Positions 22,095 through 30,321 of a stretch of 64,000 bases of DNA are shown here, piece after piece. The notes below the pieces were generated by a model, which searched no databases, was not told the origin of the DNA, and saw nothing but the letters and a program-made list of their open reading frames with translations. This DNA is from JANMJD01 sp963828405 (GTDB taxonomy: Bacteria > Actinomycetota > Acidimicrobiia > Acidimicrobiales > Ilumatobacteraceae). Within the stretch, counting starts at the first letter, position 1, and each line of letters opens with the position of its first letter. The stretch spans positions 1 to 64,000 of the forward strand of contig CAWHEG010000002.1 of assembly GCA_963828405.1 (NCBI GenBank). The letters run 5' to 3'. A program made the position numbers and the translations under genes.

Positions 22095-23711
22095 TCAGGA
22101 GGCGCCCAACAACCCGACCACAGCGTCGGCGAGCGGGCCCGGATCACCGTCGACGGCCTCGGCGTACACCTTGACCTTGGGCTCGGTGCCGCTCGGGCGT
22201 ACCTGGACCCGGGCATCCGGTCCGCACTGCAGGCGGAGCAACCCGGCCCCCTCGAACCACCGCGAATCGCTGACGGCCAACCCGCCGATCTCCGAGGGCG
22301 GATCGGCCCGGAGCGCGGCGACCGCGGCCCGGGCGCGGTCGGGGTCGAGACGGACCGACCGTTCCGCCGTGCGATGACGGCCGAACCGGGCGGCGATGTC
22401 GTCGAGCAGCGACTCGATGGTCCGACCTGCGGCGCGCGCCTCGCCGGCGACCCGGGCCACGGCGATGGCCGCGCCGATGCCGTCCTTGTCGACCGGGGCC
22501 GGTGTCACCAGGTAGCCGAGGGCCTGCTCGTAGCCGAAGACGAACCGCAGGTCGGGGTGATCGTGGGCCGAGCGGGCGATCCACTTGAAGCCGGTGAACA
22601 CCTCCGCGTAGTGCACGCCCGCGGCGGCCGCCATCTTCCCGAGGAGGGTCGACGACACGAGCGTGGTGACGACCAGCCGATCGTCACCCGACGTCTGGGC
22701 GAGCACGAAGTCGGCGAGCAGGGCACCGATCTCGTCGCCGGTCAGCAGCCGCCAGCCACCTGGAGCGCCGGCCGACGGGACGGCCACGCCGAGGCGGTCG
22801 GCGTCGGGGTCGTTGGCCAGGGCGATGTCGGCATTCGACGACCTGGCGAGCTCGATCACCCGGTCCATCGCCCCGCGCTCCTCCGGGTTCGGGAAGGCGA
22901 CGGTCGGGAAGGCGCCATCGGGCAGGAACTGCTCGGCGACCACCAACGGAGCGGTCAGCCCGGCGCGGGCGAACGCTTCGTTGACCAGTCGCCCGCCGAC
23001 GCCGTGCAACGGGGTGTAGGCCACACGAACGTCGGCCGCCGGTCCGCCCGACCCGGGTACGCACGTGTGCAGCATGGCGAGGTAGGCCTCGACCGCTCCG
23101 TCGTCGAGCACGGCGATCAGCGGATCTCCGGGGTCGGCGAGATCGGGCGACAGCGGGGCGTCGGCGATCCGACGGGCGATCTCGACGTCGAGCGGGCTGA
23201 CGATCTGCGCCCCGTCGCCCAGGAACACCTTGTACCCATTGTCGGCCGGCGGGTTGTGGCTCGCCGTGACCATCACACCGGCCGCCGCCCCGAGCCGCCG
23301 GGTCGTGAAGGCCAGCACCGGGGTCGGCAGCGCCGAGGGCAGCAACCGGGCCCGCACCCCGCAAGCGGCGAGCACCCGGGCGGTGTCCTGGGCGAAGACC
23401 TCGCTGTTGCGACGGGCGTCGTAACCGATGACCACCCCGAGCCGATCGGCGCTGGGCACGGTGTCGAGGAGATGCCGGGCGAGGCCCCAGGCCGTCTGGC
23501 GCACGACCAGGCGGTTCATCCGCATCGGCCCGGCCCCCATCGCCGCACGCAGGCCGGCGGTCCCGAAGGCCAGGCGCCCGGAGAACCGCTCGTCGAGCGC
23601 CGCCCGGTCGCCTGCGGCGATCAGCGACGCCAACTCGGCCCGGGTAGTCGGGTCCGGATCGGCGTCGAGCCAGCGATCGACGTCGGCACGATGAATGGTC
23701 ACCGGCTCCAT
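22095..23711 (-). CDS. Phosphoglucomutase/phosphomannomutase
   Basis: 538 aa alpha-D-phosphohexomutase. Four domain signatures: FGTAGLRAAMGAGPMRMN, catalytic serine loop GVMVTASHNPPADNGYKVF, metal loop IALANDPDADRLGVAVP, sugar loop FVFGYEQALGYLV, and phosphate loop VQVRPSGTEPKVKVYAE. The length and PxDNGYKV form resemble the PGM2/PgcA-type group. Interconverts hexose 1- and 6-phosphates, linking to the glycogen genes further right. ATG at 23711 overlaps the kinase stop as TGATG. Confidence 0.92.
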   Translation of the reverse strand: MEPVTIHRADVDRWLDADPDPTTRAELASLIAAGDRAALDERFSGRLAFGTAGLRAAMGAGPMRMNRLVVRQTAWGLARHLLDTVPSADRLGVVIGYDARRNSEVFAQDTARVLAACGVRARLLPSALPTPVLAFTTRRLGAAAGVMVTASHNPPADNGYKVFLGDGAQIVSPLDVEIARRIADAPLSPDLADPGDPLIAVLDDGAVEAYLAMLHTCVPGSGGPAADVRVAYTPLHGVGGRLVNEAFARAGLTAPLVVAEQFLPDGAFPTVAFPNPEERGAMDRVIELARSSNADIALANDPDADRLGVAVPSAGAPGGWRLLTGDEIGALLADFVLAQTSGDDRLVVTTLVSSTLLGKMAAAAGVHYAEVFTGFKWIARSAHDHPDLRFVFGYEQALGYLVTPAPVDKDGIGAAIAVARVAGEARAAGRTIESLLDDIAARFGRHRTAERSVRLDPDRARAAVAALRADPPSEIGGLAVSDSRWFEGAGLLRLQCGPDARVQVRPSGTEPKVKVYAEAVDGDPGPLADAVVGLLGAS

Positions 23712-24733
23712 CAGACGAGCCTGCGCAGCTCGACGAGGGGGCGGGCTCCGACGTGGGTGATCACCTCGGCGGCGGCCAGCGAGCCGAGCCGGCCGCACTC
23801 AACCAGCTCACGGCCATTGGCGAAGCCGAACAGGAAGCCGGCGGCGTACAGGTCCCCCGCTCCGGTCGTGTCGATCAGCTGCTCGATGGGCTCGACCGGG
23901 ATGGCGATCACCTCTTCGGCGGTCACGATCACCGAGCCGTCCTTGCCGCGGGTGATCGCCCCCATCGTCCCGTCTGTGCGCAGCGCGGCCACCGCCTCGT
24001 CGAACGTGTCGACCTCGTAGAGGGCGGTCAACTCGTCGGCGTTGCCGAACAGCAGGTCGCAGTCGTGACGCACCAAGGCACGGAAGTCGGCGCGGTGCCG
24101 GTCGACGCAGAACGAGTCCGAGAGGGTGAGCGAGACGACCCGACCGGCCCCGTGAGCGGCGCGGGCCGCGGCCCGGAACGCCTCCTTGGCGTCGTCGCGG
24201 TCGAACAGGTACCCCTCCATGTAGAGCACCTTGCCGGCGGCGACGAGGTCGAGGTCGATGTCGCTGGGACAGAGGAACGACGACACCCCCAGATAGGTGC
24301 TCATCGTGCGCTGGCCATCGGGGGTGACGACGATCACGCAGCGCCCCGTCGGGGTCTCGCCATCGGGTCTGCCCGGGGCGAACCTGACGCCAACGGCGTG
24401 GAGATCGTGCCCGAAGACGTCACCGAGATCATCGTGGGAGACCTTGCCGACGTACGCCGCCCGACCGCCGAACGAGGCGACGCCGCACATCGTGTTCGCC
24501 GCCGACCCGCCGCTCATCTCGATGGCGCTGCCCACCGCCTTGTACAGGTGGTTCGCCCGCTCCGTGTCGATCAGGGCCATCGAACCCTTGACGAGGTCCT
24601 CGGCGAGCAGGAAACGGTCGTCGCCATGGGCGATGACATCGACGAGGGCGTTACCGATGCCGACGACGTCGAAGGTCGCCGGTTCGGATGGGGCGCGGTC
24701 CGCCGGGACGCTTGTCATGTCGGGCACTGCCAT
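23711..24733 (-). CDS. PfkB-family carbohydrate/adenosine kinase
   Basis: About 340 aa. Ribokinase fold: DVVGIGNALVDVIAHGDD, SGGSAANTMCGVASFGGRAAYVGKV, MSTYLGVSSFL, LLFGNADELTALYEV and the catalytic DTTGAGDLYAAGFLFGFANG. The N-terminal GNALVD and the ALIDTERAN region are typical of the adenosine-kinase-like branch. ATG 24733, GTG 24727 and ATG 24718 are all in frame; the GTG is seven bases after TAGCGT and fits the leaderless rule best. Transcribed divergently from the selenoprotein gene. Confidence 0.87.
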   Translation of the reverse strand: MAVPDMTSVPADRAPSEPATFDVVGIGNALVDVIAHGDDRFLLAEDLVKGSMALIDTERANHLYKAVGSAIEMSGGSAANTMCGVASFGGRAAYVGKVSHDDLGDVFGHDLHAVGVRFAPGRPDGETPTGRCVIVVTPDGQRTMSTYLGVSSFLCPSDIDLDLVAAGKVLYMEGYLFDRDDAKEAFRAAARAAHGAGRVVSLTLSDSFCVDRHRADFRALVRHDCDLLFGNADELTALYEVDTFDEAVAALRTDGTMGAITRGKDGSVIVTAEEVIAIPVEPIEQLIDTTGAGDLYAAGFLFGFANGRELVECGRLGSLAAAEVITHVGARPLVELRRLV

Positions 24734-24738
24734 GACGC

Positions 24739-24744
24739 TACTCT
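24739..24744 (+). promoter_or_regulatory. -10 box of selenoprotein peroxiredoxin gene
   Basis: TACTCT, seven bases, then ATG at 24752. On the other strand the same stretch gives TAGCGT for the PfkB gene, so the two promoters overlap. Confidence 0.55.
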
Positions 24745-24751
24745 CGGCGAC

Positions 24752-25249
24752 ATGTTGAGCGAAGACGCCCCGGCCCCGGCGTTCCACCTCCCCGACCAGA
24801 ACGGGAACGTCGTGTCGCTGACCGACCTCGCCGGCACATGGGTCGCGCTGTGGTGGTACCCGAAAGCGGCCACCCCCGGTTGAACGGTCGAGGGCCAGGG
24901 CTTCCGTGATCGAAGCCCACAGTTCGATGCCGCCGGCGCGGTGATCATCGGCGCCTCGTTCGACACCGTCGAGGAGAACCGGGCCTTCGCCGAGGCCCAG
25001 GAGTTCCCCTACCGCCTGCTGTCGGACGTGTCGAGGACCGTCGGCGCGGCCTACGGCGTGCGAAAGGGGCCCGACGAGCAGTGGGCCGACTTCCCCCGGC
25101 GTCACACGGTCCTCATCGACCCCCACGGCATCGTCCGCAAGATCTACGCCGTGACCGACGTCGCCGCCCACCCGGCCGACGTCCTCGCCGACATCCAACG
25201 GCTGAGCGGCCCGCCGGCCGCCGCTGGACCCGTCGACGACGGCGGGTGA
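24752..25249 (+). CDS. bcp: Peroxiredoxin (BCP/PrxQ-like), predicted selenoprotein with TGA-encoded Sec44
   Basis: 165 aa when the in-frame TGA at 24881-24883 is read as selenocysteine. Upstream: MLSEDAPAPAFHLPDQNG...VSLTDLAG and WWYPKAATPG. Downstream, same frame: TVEGQGFRDRSPQF, then VIIGASFDTVEENRAFAEAQ, PYRLLSDVSRTVGAAYGV and HTVLIDPHGIVRKIY. In BCP/PrxQ enzymes the motif is YPKADTPGCT, so TGA falls exactly on the peroxidatic Cys. The protein has no cysteine at all, so Sec is its only redox residue, and the usual resolving Cys is absent. A SECIS-like hairpin follows. Nonsense mutation is the alternative, but the frame is perfectly kept for 122 more codons and TGA is an ordinary stop elsewhere in this window. 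Removes hydroperoxides. Confidence 0.85.
24898..24918 (+). promoter_or_regulatory. Bacterial SECIS-like hairpin
   Basis: GGGCTTC (24898-24904), loop CGTGATC (24905-24911), GAAGCCC (24912-24918): a perfect 7-bp stem inside the coding region. The loop begins 21 bases after the TGA and has G at its second position followed by U, within the 16-37 base spacing and loop-G rule described for bacterial SECIS elements (recollection). It would be bound by SelB. The codons used here (CGT, GAT, CGA, CCA) are A/T-ending, unlike neighbouring codons. Confidence 0.7.
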
Positions 25250-25276
25250 CCTGGAGTCCGAGCCGGCGAGGGACGT

Positions 25277-26434
25277 TCAGCCCGGTAGGTAGCGTGCCGT
25301 CGTCCGGTAACGCAGCGGGGTGGCGCGGTACTCCTCGAGGGCATGGGCGATCACACCCGCAAGGCGGGCGATGGAGAACATCGTCGCCGGAGCGGTGCTC
25401 GGCAGGTCAGCCACGTAGCTGAGCGCTCCGAGCGCCAGATCGACGTTCGGGGCGACCGGCAGGCGCTGCGCCCCGACGGCGAGCAACGCCTCGACGCAGG
25501 CGAGACGGTGAGGATCGCCCCCGATGGCCCGGATCGATTCGAGGATCGGTTCGACGCGGGGATCGCCCGCCTTGTACACCTGGTGGCCGAAGCCGGGCAC
25601 CCGCTCGCGCCCCGCCCTGAGCCGCGTGATCACCGTTTCGACGTCGCTGTCCTCGGCTTCGAGCAGCAGGCGGTGCACGGCGTCGGCGGCACCCCCGTGC
25701 AGCGGCCCCGACAGCGTGACCAGGGCGGCTGCCAGACAGCCGGAGAGCTCGGCCCGTGTCGAGGCGGCGATACGGGCGGCGAGCGTGCACGAGGCGAGTT
25801 CGTGGTCGGCGAGGAGCACCAGCACCCGCTGCACGGCCCCGACCACCGGCTTGCGGGCGTGGGTGAACCAGATCTGGGTGACGCGCCGGGCGATGGAGCC
25901 GGCCTGGGGCGCGCCGAGGGCCGAGGGCGCGGCGGCCACGAGCAGCTGGGCGGTGCTCAGCGTGTCGCCGCCCTCGATCAACCGTCCGGCCGAGAGCATC
26001 GCCGCCGCCAGCCGGTTGAACACCGATCCGCCGACCGTCATCCCGGCGCCTGCCGCCGCGGCGTGGACCGGGCCGGGGGGCACCCACGGACCGACGCCGT
26101 CGCGGAGCTGCCCCGTCCAGAGCAACTCGGCGACCTGTTCGAACGTGCTCGTCACGGCCAGGCGGCAGGCGTCGTGGCCGCGGAAACGCAGCGTCCCCTC
26201 TCCCAGCTCGGTGATCGAGGTCTCGATCCGCAGCGGCACGGCCGACCCCCCGCTCGGTTCGTTGCCGTGTGATCTCCGGGCGAGGGCGTCGACCTCGTCG
26301 GCGTCGAACAGCGAACGGCGCCCGTCGAGACCGCGCACCCGTCGGACGCGCCCGCGGCTGACGTAGGCGTAGAGGGTGGCCGGCTGGACGCCGAGGCGGC
26401 GGGCGGCCTCGGCTGCGGAGATGAGTGTCGACAT
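25277..26434 (-). CDS. Citrate synthase-family protein with N-terminal HTH domain
   Basis: 385 aa. Residues 1-55 are an excisionase/MerR-like HTH (LISAAEAARRLGVQPATLYAYVSRGRVRRVRG, then a wing RRSLFDADEVDAL). The rest is a citrate synthase fold with LSGPLHGGAADAVHRLL and VPGFGHQVYKAGDPR, holding both catalytic histidines, and a C-terminal YRTTARYLPG arginine. Such HTH fusions are known in actinobacteria. The ATG at 26434 has GTGAGG five bases upstream. Divergent to a second citrate synthase across a twin palindrome, so this protein may sense a substrate and bind that operator (inference). Confidence 0.85.
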   Translation of the reverse strand: MSTLISAAEAARRLGVQPATLYAYVSRGRVRRVRGLDGRRSLFDADEVDALARRSHGNEPSGGSAVPLRIETSITELGEGTLRFRGHDACRLAVTSTFEQVAELLWTGQLRDGVGPWVPPGPVHAAAAGAGMTVGGSVFNRLAAAMLSAGRLIEGGDTLSTAQLLVAAAPSALGAPQAGSIARRVTQIWFTHARKPVVGAVQRVLVLLADHELASCTLAARIAASTRAELSGCLAAALVTLSGPLHGGAADAVHRLLLEAEDSDVETVITRLRAGRERVPGFGHQVYKAGDPRVEPILESIRAIGGDPHRLACVEALLAVGAQRLPVAPNVDLALGALSYVADLPSTAPATMFSIARLAGVIAHALEEYRATPLRYRTTARYLPG

Positions 26435-26484
26435 CGAGACCTCACTTGACGAGCCTGCGTGATCGGTCCTGGCGCTTGATCCCG

Positions 26485-26509
26485 TCAACGTTGATGGGAT
26501 CAACGTTGA
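26485..26509. promoter_or_regulatory. Twin palindromic operator between divergent citrate synthases
   Basis: TCAACGTTGA occurs twice, at 26485-26494 and 26500-26509, each a perfect 10-bp palindrome, 15 bases centre to centre. The sites lie 51 bases before the minus-strand start and 32 bases before the plus-strand start, so a bound regulator could control both genes. Confidence 0.75.
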
Positions 26510-26540
26510 TTATGACCCGACCGGGGTCGACACTGCGGTC

Positions 26541-27668
26541 ATGGCAGGAACACTGATCGAAGTACCCCGTGGGCTCACCGGGGTGGTCGCCGCCTCGACC
26601 AGCATCGGCGACGTCGACGGCGAGGCCGGGTACTTCCACTACCGGCAGTACGACGCGACCGGGCTGGCCCGACGGCGCACGCTGGAAGACGTGTGGCACC
26701 TCGTCACCCGCGGCTCGCTCCCCGACCCGTCCACGAGCCGGGCGTTCAGCCGGCAGATCGGCGAGGCCCGGGCACTTCCCGCGGTGGTCGACCGGTCGAT
26801 CGAGGTCCTTGCCGCCTCCCCCGCGTCGACGATCGACGTGCTGCGCGCCGTGCTCTCGTCGGCCGGCCCGGCGATCGGCGTGGTGCCGACGATCGAGGGC
26901 GGCCTGGCCGACCACGAGCTCTCCGGGCTGCGGCTCGCGGCGATGGCCCCGGCGATCGTCGCCGCGACGGCCCGGCGACGCGCCGGACTCACCCCCGTGC
27001 CCCCCGATCCGGGCCTCGGTCACGCCGCCGACTACCTGCGGATGGTCACCGGCGTCACCCCGACGCCGGAGATCGCCCGCGCCCTCGAGCAGTACCTGAT
27101 CCTGACCGTCGACCACGGGTTCAACGCCTCGACGTTCACCGCCAGGGTGATCACCTCGACCGGCGCAGACGTCGCCGCGGCGATGGCGGGCGCGCTCGGC
27201 GCGCTGTCGGGGCCGCTGCACGGCGGGGCGCCCAGTCGTGCCCTCGACGCCCTCGACGCCATTGCCGCGGTCGGCGATGCCCGCCGCTGGGCCGAGGCCG
27301 AGCTCGCCGCCCACCGGCGGCTGATGGGTTTCGGCCACGCCGTGTACCGCACCGCCGACCCCCGCTCGGGCCTGCTGCGCGAAATCGCCGCCCGGCTCGG
27401 CGGACCGACTGCCGAGGCCGCGCTGGCGGCCGAACCGGTGATCGTCGACGTCCTGCGCCGGCACCATCCGGCCCGCGTCCTCGAGGCGAACGTGGAGCTC
27501 TACGCCGGTGTCGTGATGGAGCGGTGCGGCCTGCCCCGGGACCTGTTCACCCCGACGTTCGCCATCAGCCGGATGATCGGCTGGTCCGCGCACATCGCCG
27601 AACAGATCACCGACGGCAAGCTGATCCGGCCGAGTGCGCTCTACGTCGGCCCACCCCCCGAACGCTGA
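26541..27668 (+). CDS. Citrate/2-methylcitrate synthase
   Basis: 375 aa. Starts GTLIEVPRGLTGVVAASTSIGDVDGEAGYFHYRQY, the usual short N terminus of actinobacterial citrate synthase 2. Catalytic motifs: DHGFNASTFTARVITST, GALSGPLHGGAPSRALDAL, MGFGHAVYRTADPRSGLLRE, VELYAGVVMERCGLPRDLFTPTFAISRMIGWSAHIAEQ. Condenses oxaloacetate with acetyl- or propionyl-CoA; which one cannot be told from sequence. No prpB/prpD is nearby. Confidence 0.92.
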   Translation: MAGTLIEVPRGLTGVVAASTSIGDVDGEAGYFHYRQYDATGLARRRTLEDVWHLVTRGSLPDPSTSRAFSRQIGEARALPAVVDRSIEVLAASPASTIDVLRAVLSSAGPAIGVVPTIEGGLADHELSGLRLAAMAPAIVAATARRRAGLTPVPPDPGLGHAADYLRMVTGVTPTPEIARALEQYLILTVDHGFNASTFTARVITSTGADVAAAMAGALGALSGPLHGGAPSRALDALDAIAAVGDARRWAEAELAAHRRLMGFGHAVYRTADPRSGLLREIAARLGGPTAEAALAAEPVIVDVLRRHHPARVLEANVELYAGVVMERCGLPRDLFTPTFAISRMIGWSAHIAEQITDGKLIRPSALYVGPPPER

Positions 27669-27717
27669 CGGAGGCGTCGAGACGGCAGGTCAACGGCGGC
27701 GCCGTCCGATTTGGCCG

Positions 27718-27723
27718 TACGCT
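27718..27723 (+). promoter_or_regulatory. -10 box of aminopeptidase gene
   Basis: TACGCT followed by six bases and the GTG at 27730; leaderless pattern. Confidence 0.55.
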
Positions 27724-27729
27724 TCGGCT

Positions 27730-30321
27730 GTGACTTCGATCGACAACCCGTACCGACTGGCGCGCCGCGCCGTCCCCCGGCACTACGAGCTCGAACTCGT
27801 CCCCGACTTGGTTGCCGCCCGATTCGACGGCCGCGTCACCGTCGAGCTCGATGTCGTCGAACCCACCGCGGTGATCACGCTCAACAGCCGCGACCTCGAC
27901 ATCCACTCGGTCGTCGTCACCCAGGGCGATCGGGTGCTGGCCGGCTCCCACCACCTCGACGTCGGCACCGACCGCCTGGCCGTCGAGCTCGACGAGGCGG
28001 CCGTTGTCGGCGGCGCCCGGCTGGTGGTCACCTTCTCCGGCACCCTCAACGACCGTCTCCGCGGCTTCTACCGCTCGACCTACCGCGACACCGACGGCAA
28101 CGAGCACGTCATCGCCGCCAGCCAGATGCAGCCCACCGACTGCCGCACGGCGTTCCCCTGTTGGGACGAGCCCGACTTCAAGGCGACGTTCGGCATCACC
28201 CTGGTCGTCGCCGACGGGCTGACCGCCATCTCGAACGGCCACGAGATCTCGCGCACGACACGCCCGGATGGTCTGGTCGCCGTCCGCTTCGCCGACACGA
28301 TGGCGATGTCCACGTATCTGGTCGCCTTCGTCGTCGGGGAGCTCGAGACCACCGAGACGATCGACGTCAACGGCACCCCGCTGCGCGTCGTCCACGTGCC
28401 GGGCAAGGCCCACCTCACCCGCTTCGCCCTCGAGTGCGGCGCCTTCGCCCTCACCTGGTTCGAGCGCTACTACGGCATCGACTACCCGGGCACCAAGATC
28501 GATCTGGTCGCCCTGCCCGACTTCGCCGCCGGGGCGATGGAGAACCTCGGTTGCGTCACCTTCCGCGAGAACCTCCTGCTCCTCGACACGGCCACGAGCA
28601 CCCAGAGCGAGCAGGAGACGGTCGCCGACGTCGTCTGCCACGAGCTCGCCCACATGTGGTTCGGCGACCTGGTCACGATGCGCTGGTGGAACGGAATCTG
28701 GCTCAACGAGGCATTCGCCACGTTCATGGAGGTCGCCGCCTGCGAGGCATGGCGGCCGGACTGGCACCGCTGGACGTCGTTCTCGCTGGAGCGCACCGCG
28801 GCCTACGACACCGACTCGTTGGAGTCGACCCGACCGGTGGAGTTCGAGGTCAACTCCCCCGACGACTCCGAGGGCATGTTCGACGTGCTCACCTACCAGA
28901 AGGGCGGCGCGCTGCTGCGGATGCTCGAGCAGTACCTGGGCGCCGAGGTGTTCCGCGACGGCATCCGCCACTACCTGCGGACGCACGCCCACGGCAACAC
29001 CGAGACCGGCGACCTGTGGGATGCCCTCGAGCACACGAGCGGTCAACCGGTCCGCCGGTTGATGGACTCGTGGATCTGGCAGCCCGGCTACCCGTTGATC
29101 ACCGCCTCGCCGGCCGACGGGGAGATCGTGCTCCGCCAGCAGCGTTTCGGCTTCGGCGACGACACGGCGTCGGACCCCCAGACGTGGATGGTGCCGATCC
29201 ACGTCCGCCAGGTGGCCGGAGGGAGCGCGGCGACGGGCGACGACACGGGGGTCGTCGCCGCCATCCAGGAACGCAAGGTGCTCCTCGAAGGCGACGAGGT
29301 CCGCCTGCCGATGATCGCCCCGGACGCCGTCGTCGTCGTCAACGCAGGCGGCCACGGCTTCATGCGCGTCAACTACGCCGACACCCTGCGCGCCCGCCTC
29401 GGTGGCCCGGCGCTCTCGGGGTTGTCGACGATCGAGCGGTACGCCCTGGTCGACGACGCCTGGGCGTCGGTGGTCTCCGGCGCGTTGAGCGCGGAGGAGT
29501 TCCTGACCTTCGCCGAGGGGTTCACCGCCGAGCGGGAGCTCCAGGTCTGGCAGGCGCTCGGGATGGGTCTGCGCGGCTGCACCCGCCTGGTCGACGGGCC
29601 GGCCCTGGTCCGGCTCCGCCTGCGGGTCGCGGCACTCTGCCGCCCGGCGCTCCAACGGCTCGGTTGGGAGCAGCGACTCCACGAGGACGACCTCACCAGC
29701 AAGCTACGCGGCGTGCTCATCGGGCTCGTCGCCGGAGTCGGTCGCGATCCCGCCGCCCAGAACGCGGCACGCGCGCTGTTCGACCTCGCCGCCGCCGGGG
29801 GCGACCTCGACCCCGAACTCGTGTCGGCGACGACGACGGTGGTCGCCGGGATCGGCGACGAGCACGACTACGAGCGGTTCCTCGATGGGTTCCGCAGCGC
29901 CGCGACGCCACAGGAGCAGCTGCGCAACCTCTACGCGCTCGCCGAGTTCGACGACCCGAAACTGATCCTGCGGACGTGCGAGTTCGCCCTGTCGGGCGAC
30001 GTCCGCTCGCAGAACGCGCCGTTCCTGCTCAACCGCTGCATCGCCAACCGCGACCACGGTCCGCTCGCCTGGCGGTTCGTGCGCGAGCACTGGCGCGAGG
30101 CCAACGAGCGGTTCCCGATCAGCCTCGTCGTGCGGATGATCGACCCGGTCAAGCTGCTCAACCTGCCCGAACAGGAGGCCGACGTGCAGGGGTTCTTCGG
30201 CGAGCACGCCATTCCCCAGTCCGCCAAGACCCTCCAGCAGGTACTCGAGCGCCAGCGCGTCAACGTGGCGTTGCGCAGCCGTGAGAACGAACGTTTCGCG
30301 GCGGCGCTGACCCGCTCGTGA
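27730..30321 (+). CDS. pepN: Aminopeptidase N (M1 family)
   Basis: 863 aa. M1 metallopeptidase: N-terminal beta domain (YRLARRAVPRHYELELVPDL), substrate motif FAAGAMENLGCVTFRE (GAMEN), zinc site VVCHELAHMWFGDLVTM...WLNEAFATFME (HExxH-x18-E) and a long helical C-terminal ERAP1-like domain. Cytosolic, no signal peptide. Removes N-terminal residues from peptides. The GTG at 27730 is supported by the -10 box and by homology of the N terminus; the longer frame is spurious. Its TGA overlaps the next gene as GTGA. Confidence 0.95.
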   Translation: MTSIDNPYRLARRAVPRHYELELVPDLVAARFDGRVTVELDVVEPTAVITLNSRDLDIHSVVVTQGDRVLAGSHHLDVGTDRLAVELDEAAVVGGARLVVTFSGTLNDRLRGFYRSTYRDTDGNEHVIAASQMQPTDCRTAFPCWDEPDFKATFGITLVVADGLTAISNGHEISRTTRPDGLVAVRFADTMAMSTYLVAFVVGELETTETIDVNGTPLRVVHVPGKAHLTRFALECGAFALTWFERYYGIDYPGTKIDLVALPDFAAGAMENLGCVTFRENLLLLDTATSTQSEQETVADVVCHELAHMWFGDLVTMRWWNGIWLNEAFATFMEVAACEAWRPDWHRWTSFSLERTAAYDTDSLESTRPVEFEVNSPDDSEGMFDVLTYQKGGALLRMLEQYLGAEVFRDGIRHYLRTHAHGNTETGDLWDALEHTSGQPVRRLMDSWIWQPGYPLITASPADGEIVLRQQRFGFGDDTASDPQTWMVPIHVRQVAGGSAATGDDTGVVAAIQERKVLLEGDEVRLPMIAPDAVVVVNAGGHGFMRVNYADTLRARLGGPALSGLSTIERYALVDDAWASVVSGALSAEEFLTFAEGFTAERELQVWQALGMGLRGCTRLVDGPALVRLRLRVAALCRPALQRLGWEQRLHEDDLTSKLRGVLIGLVAGVGRDPAAQNAARALFDLAAAGGDLDPELVSATTTVVAGIGDEHDYERFLDGFRSAATPQEQLRNLYALAEFDDPKLILRTCEFALSGDVRSQNAPFLLNRCIANRDHGPLAWRFVREHWREANERFPISLVVRMIDPVKLLNLPEQEADVQGFFGEHAIPQSAKTLQQVLERQRVNVALRSRENERFAAALTRS

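Noticed and set aside
24752..25249. TGA read as Trp (alternative genetic code)
   Set aside because: TGA is the normal stop codon of many genes in the window, such as glgB, pepN, hrpB and murA, and the site needs Cys/Sec rather than Trp.
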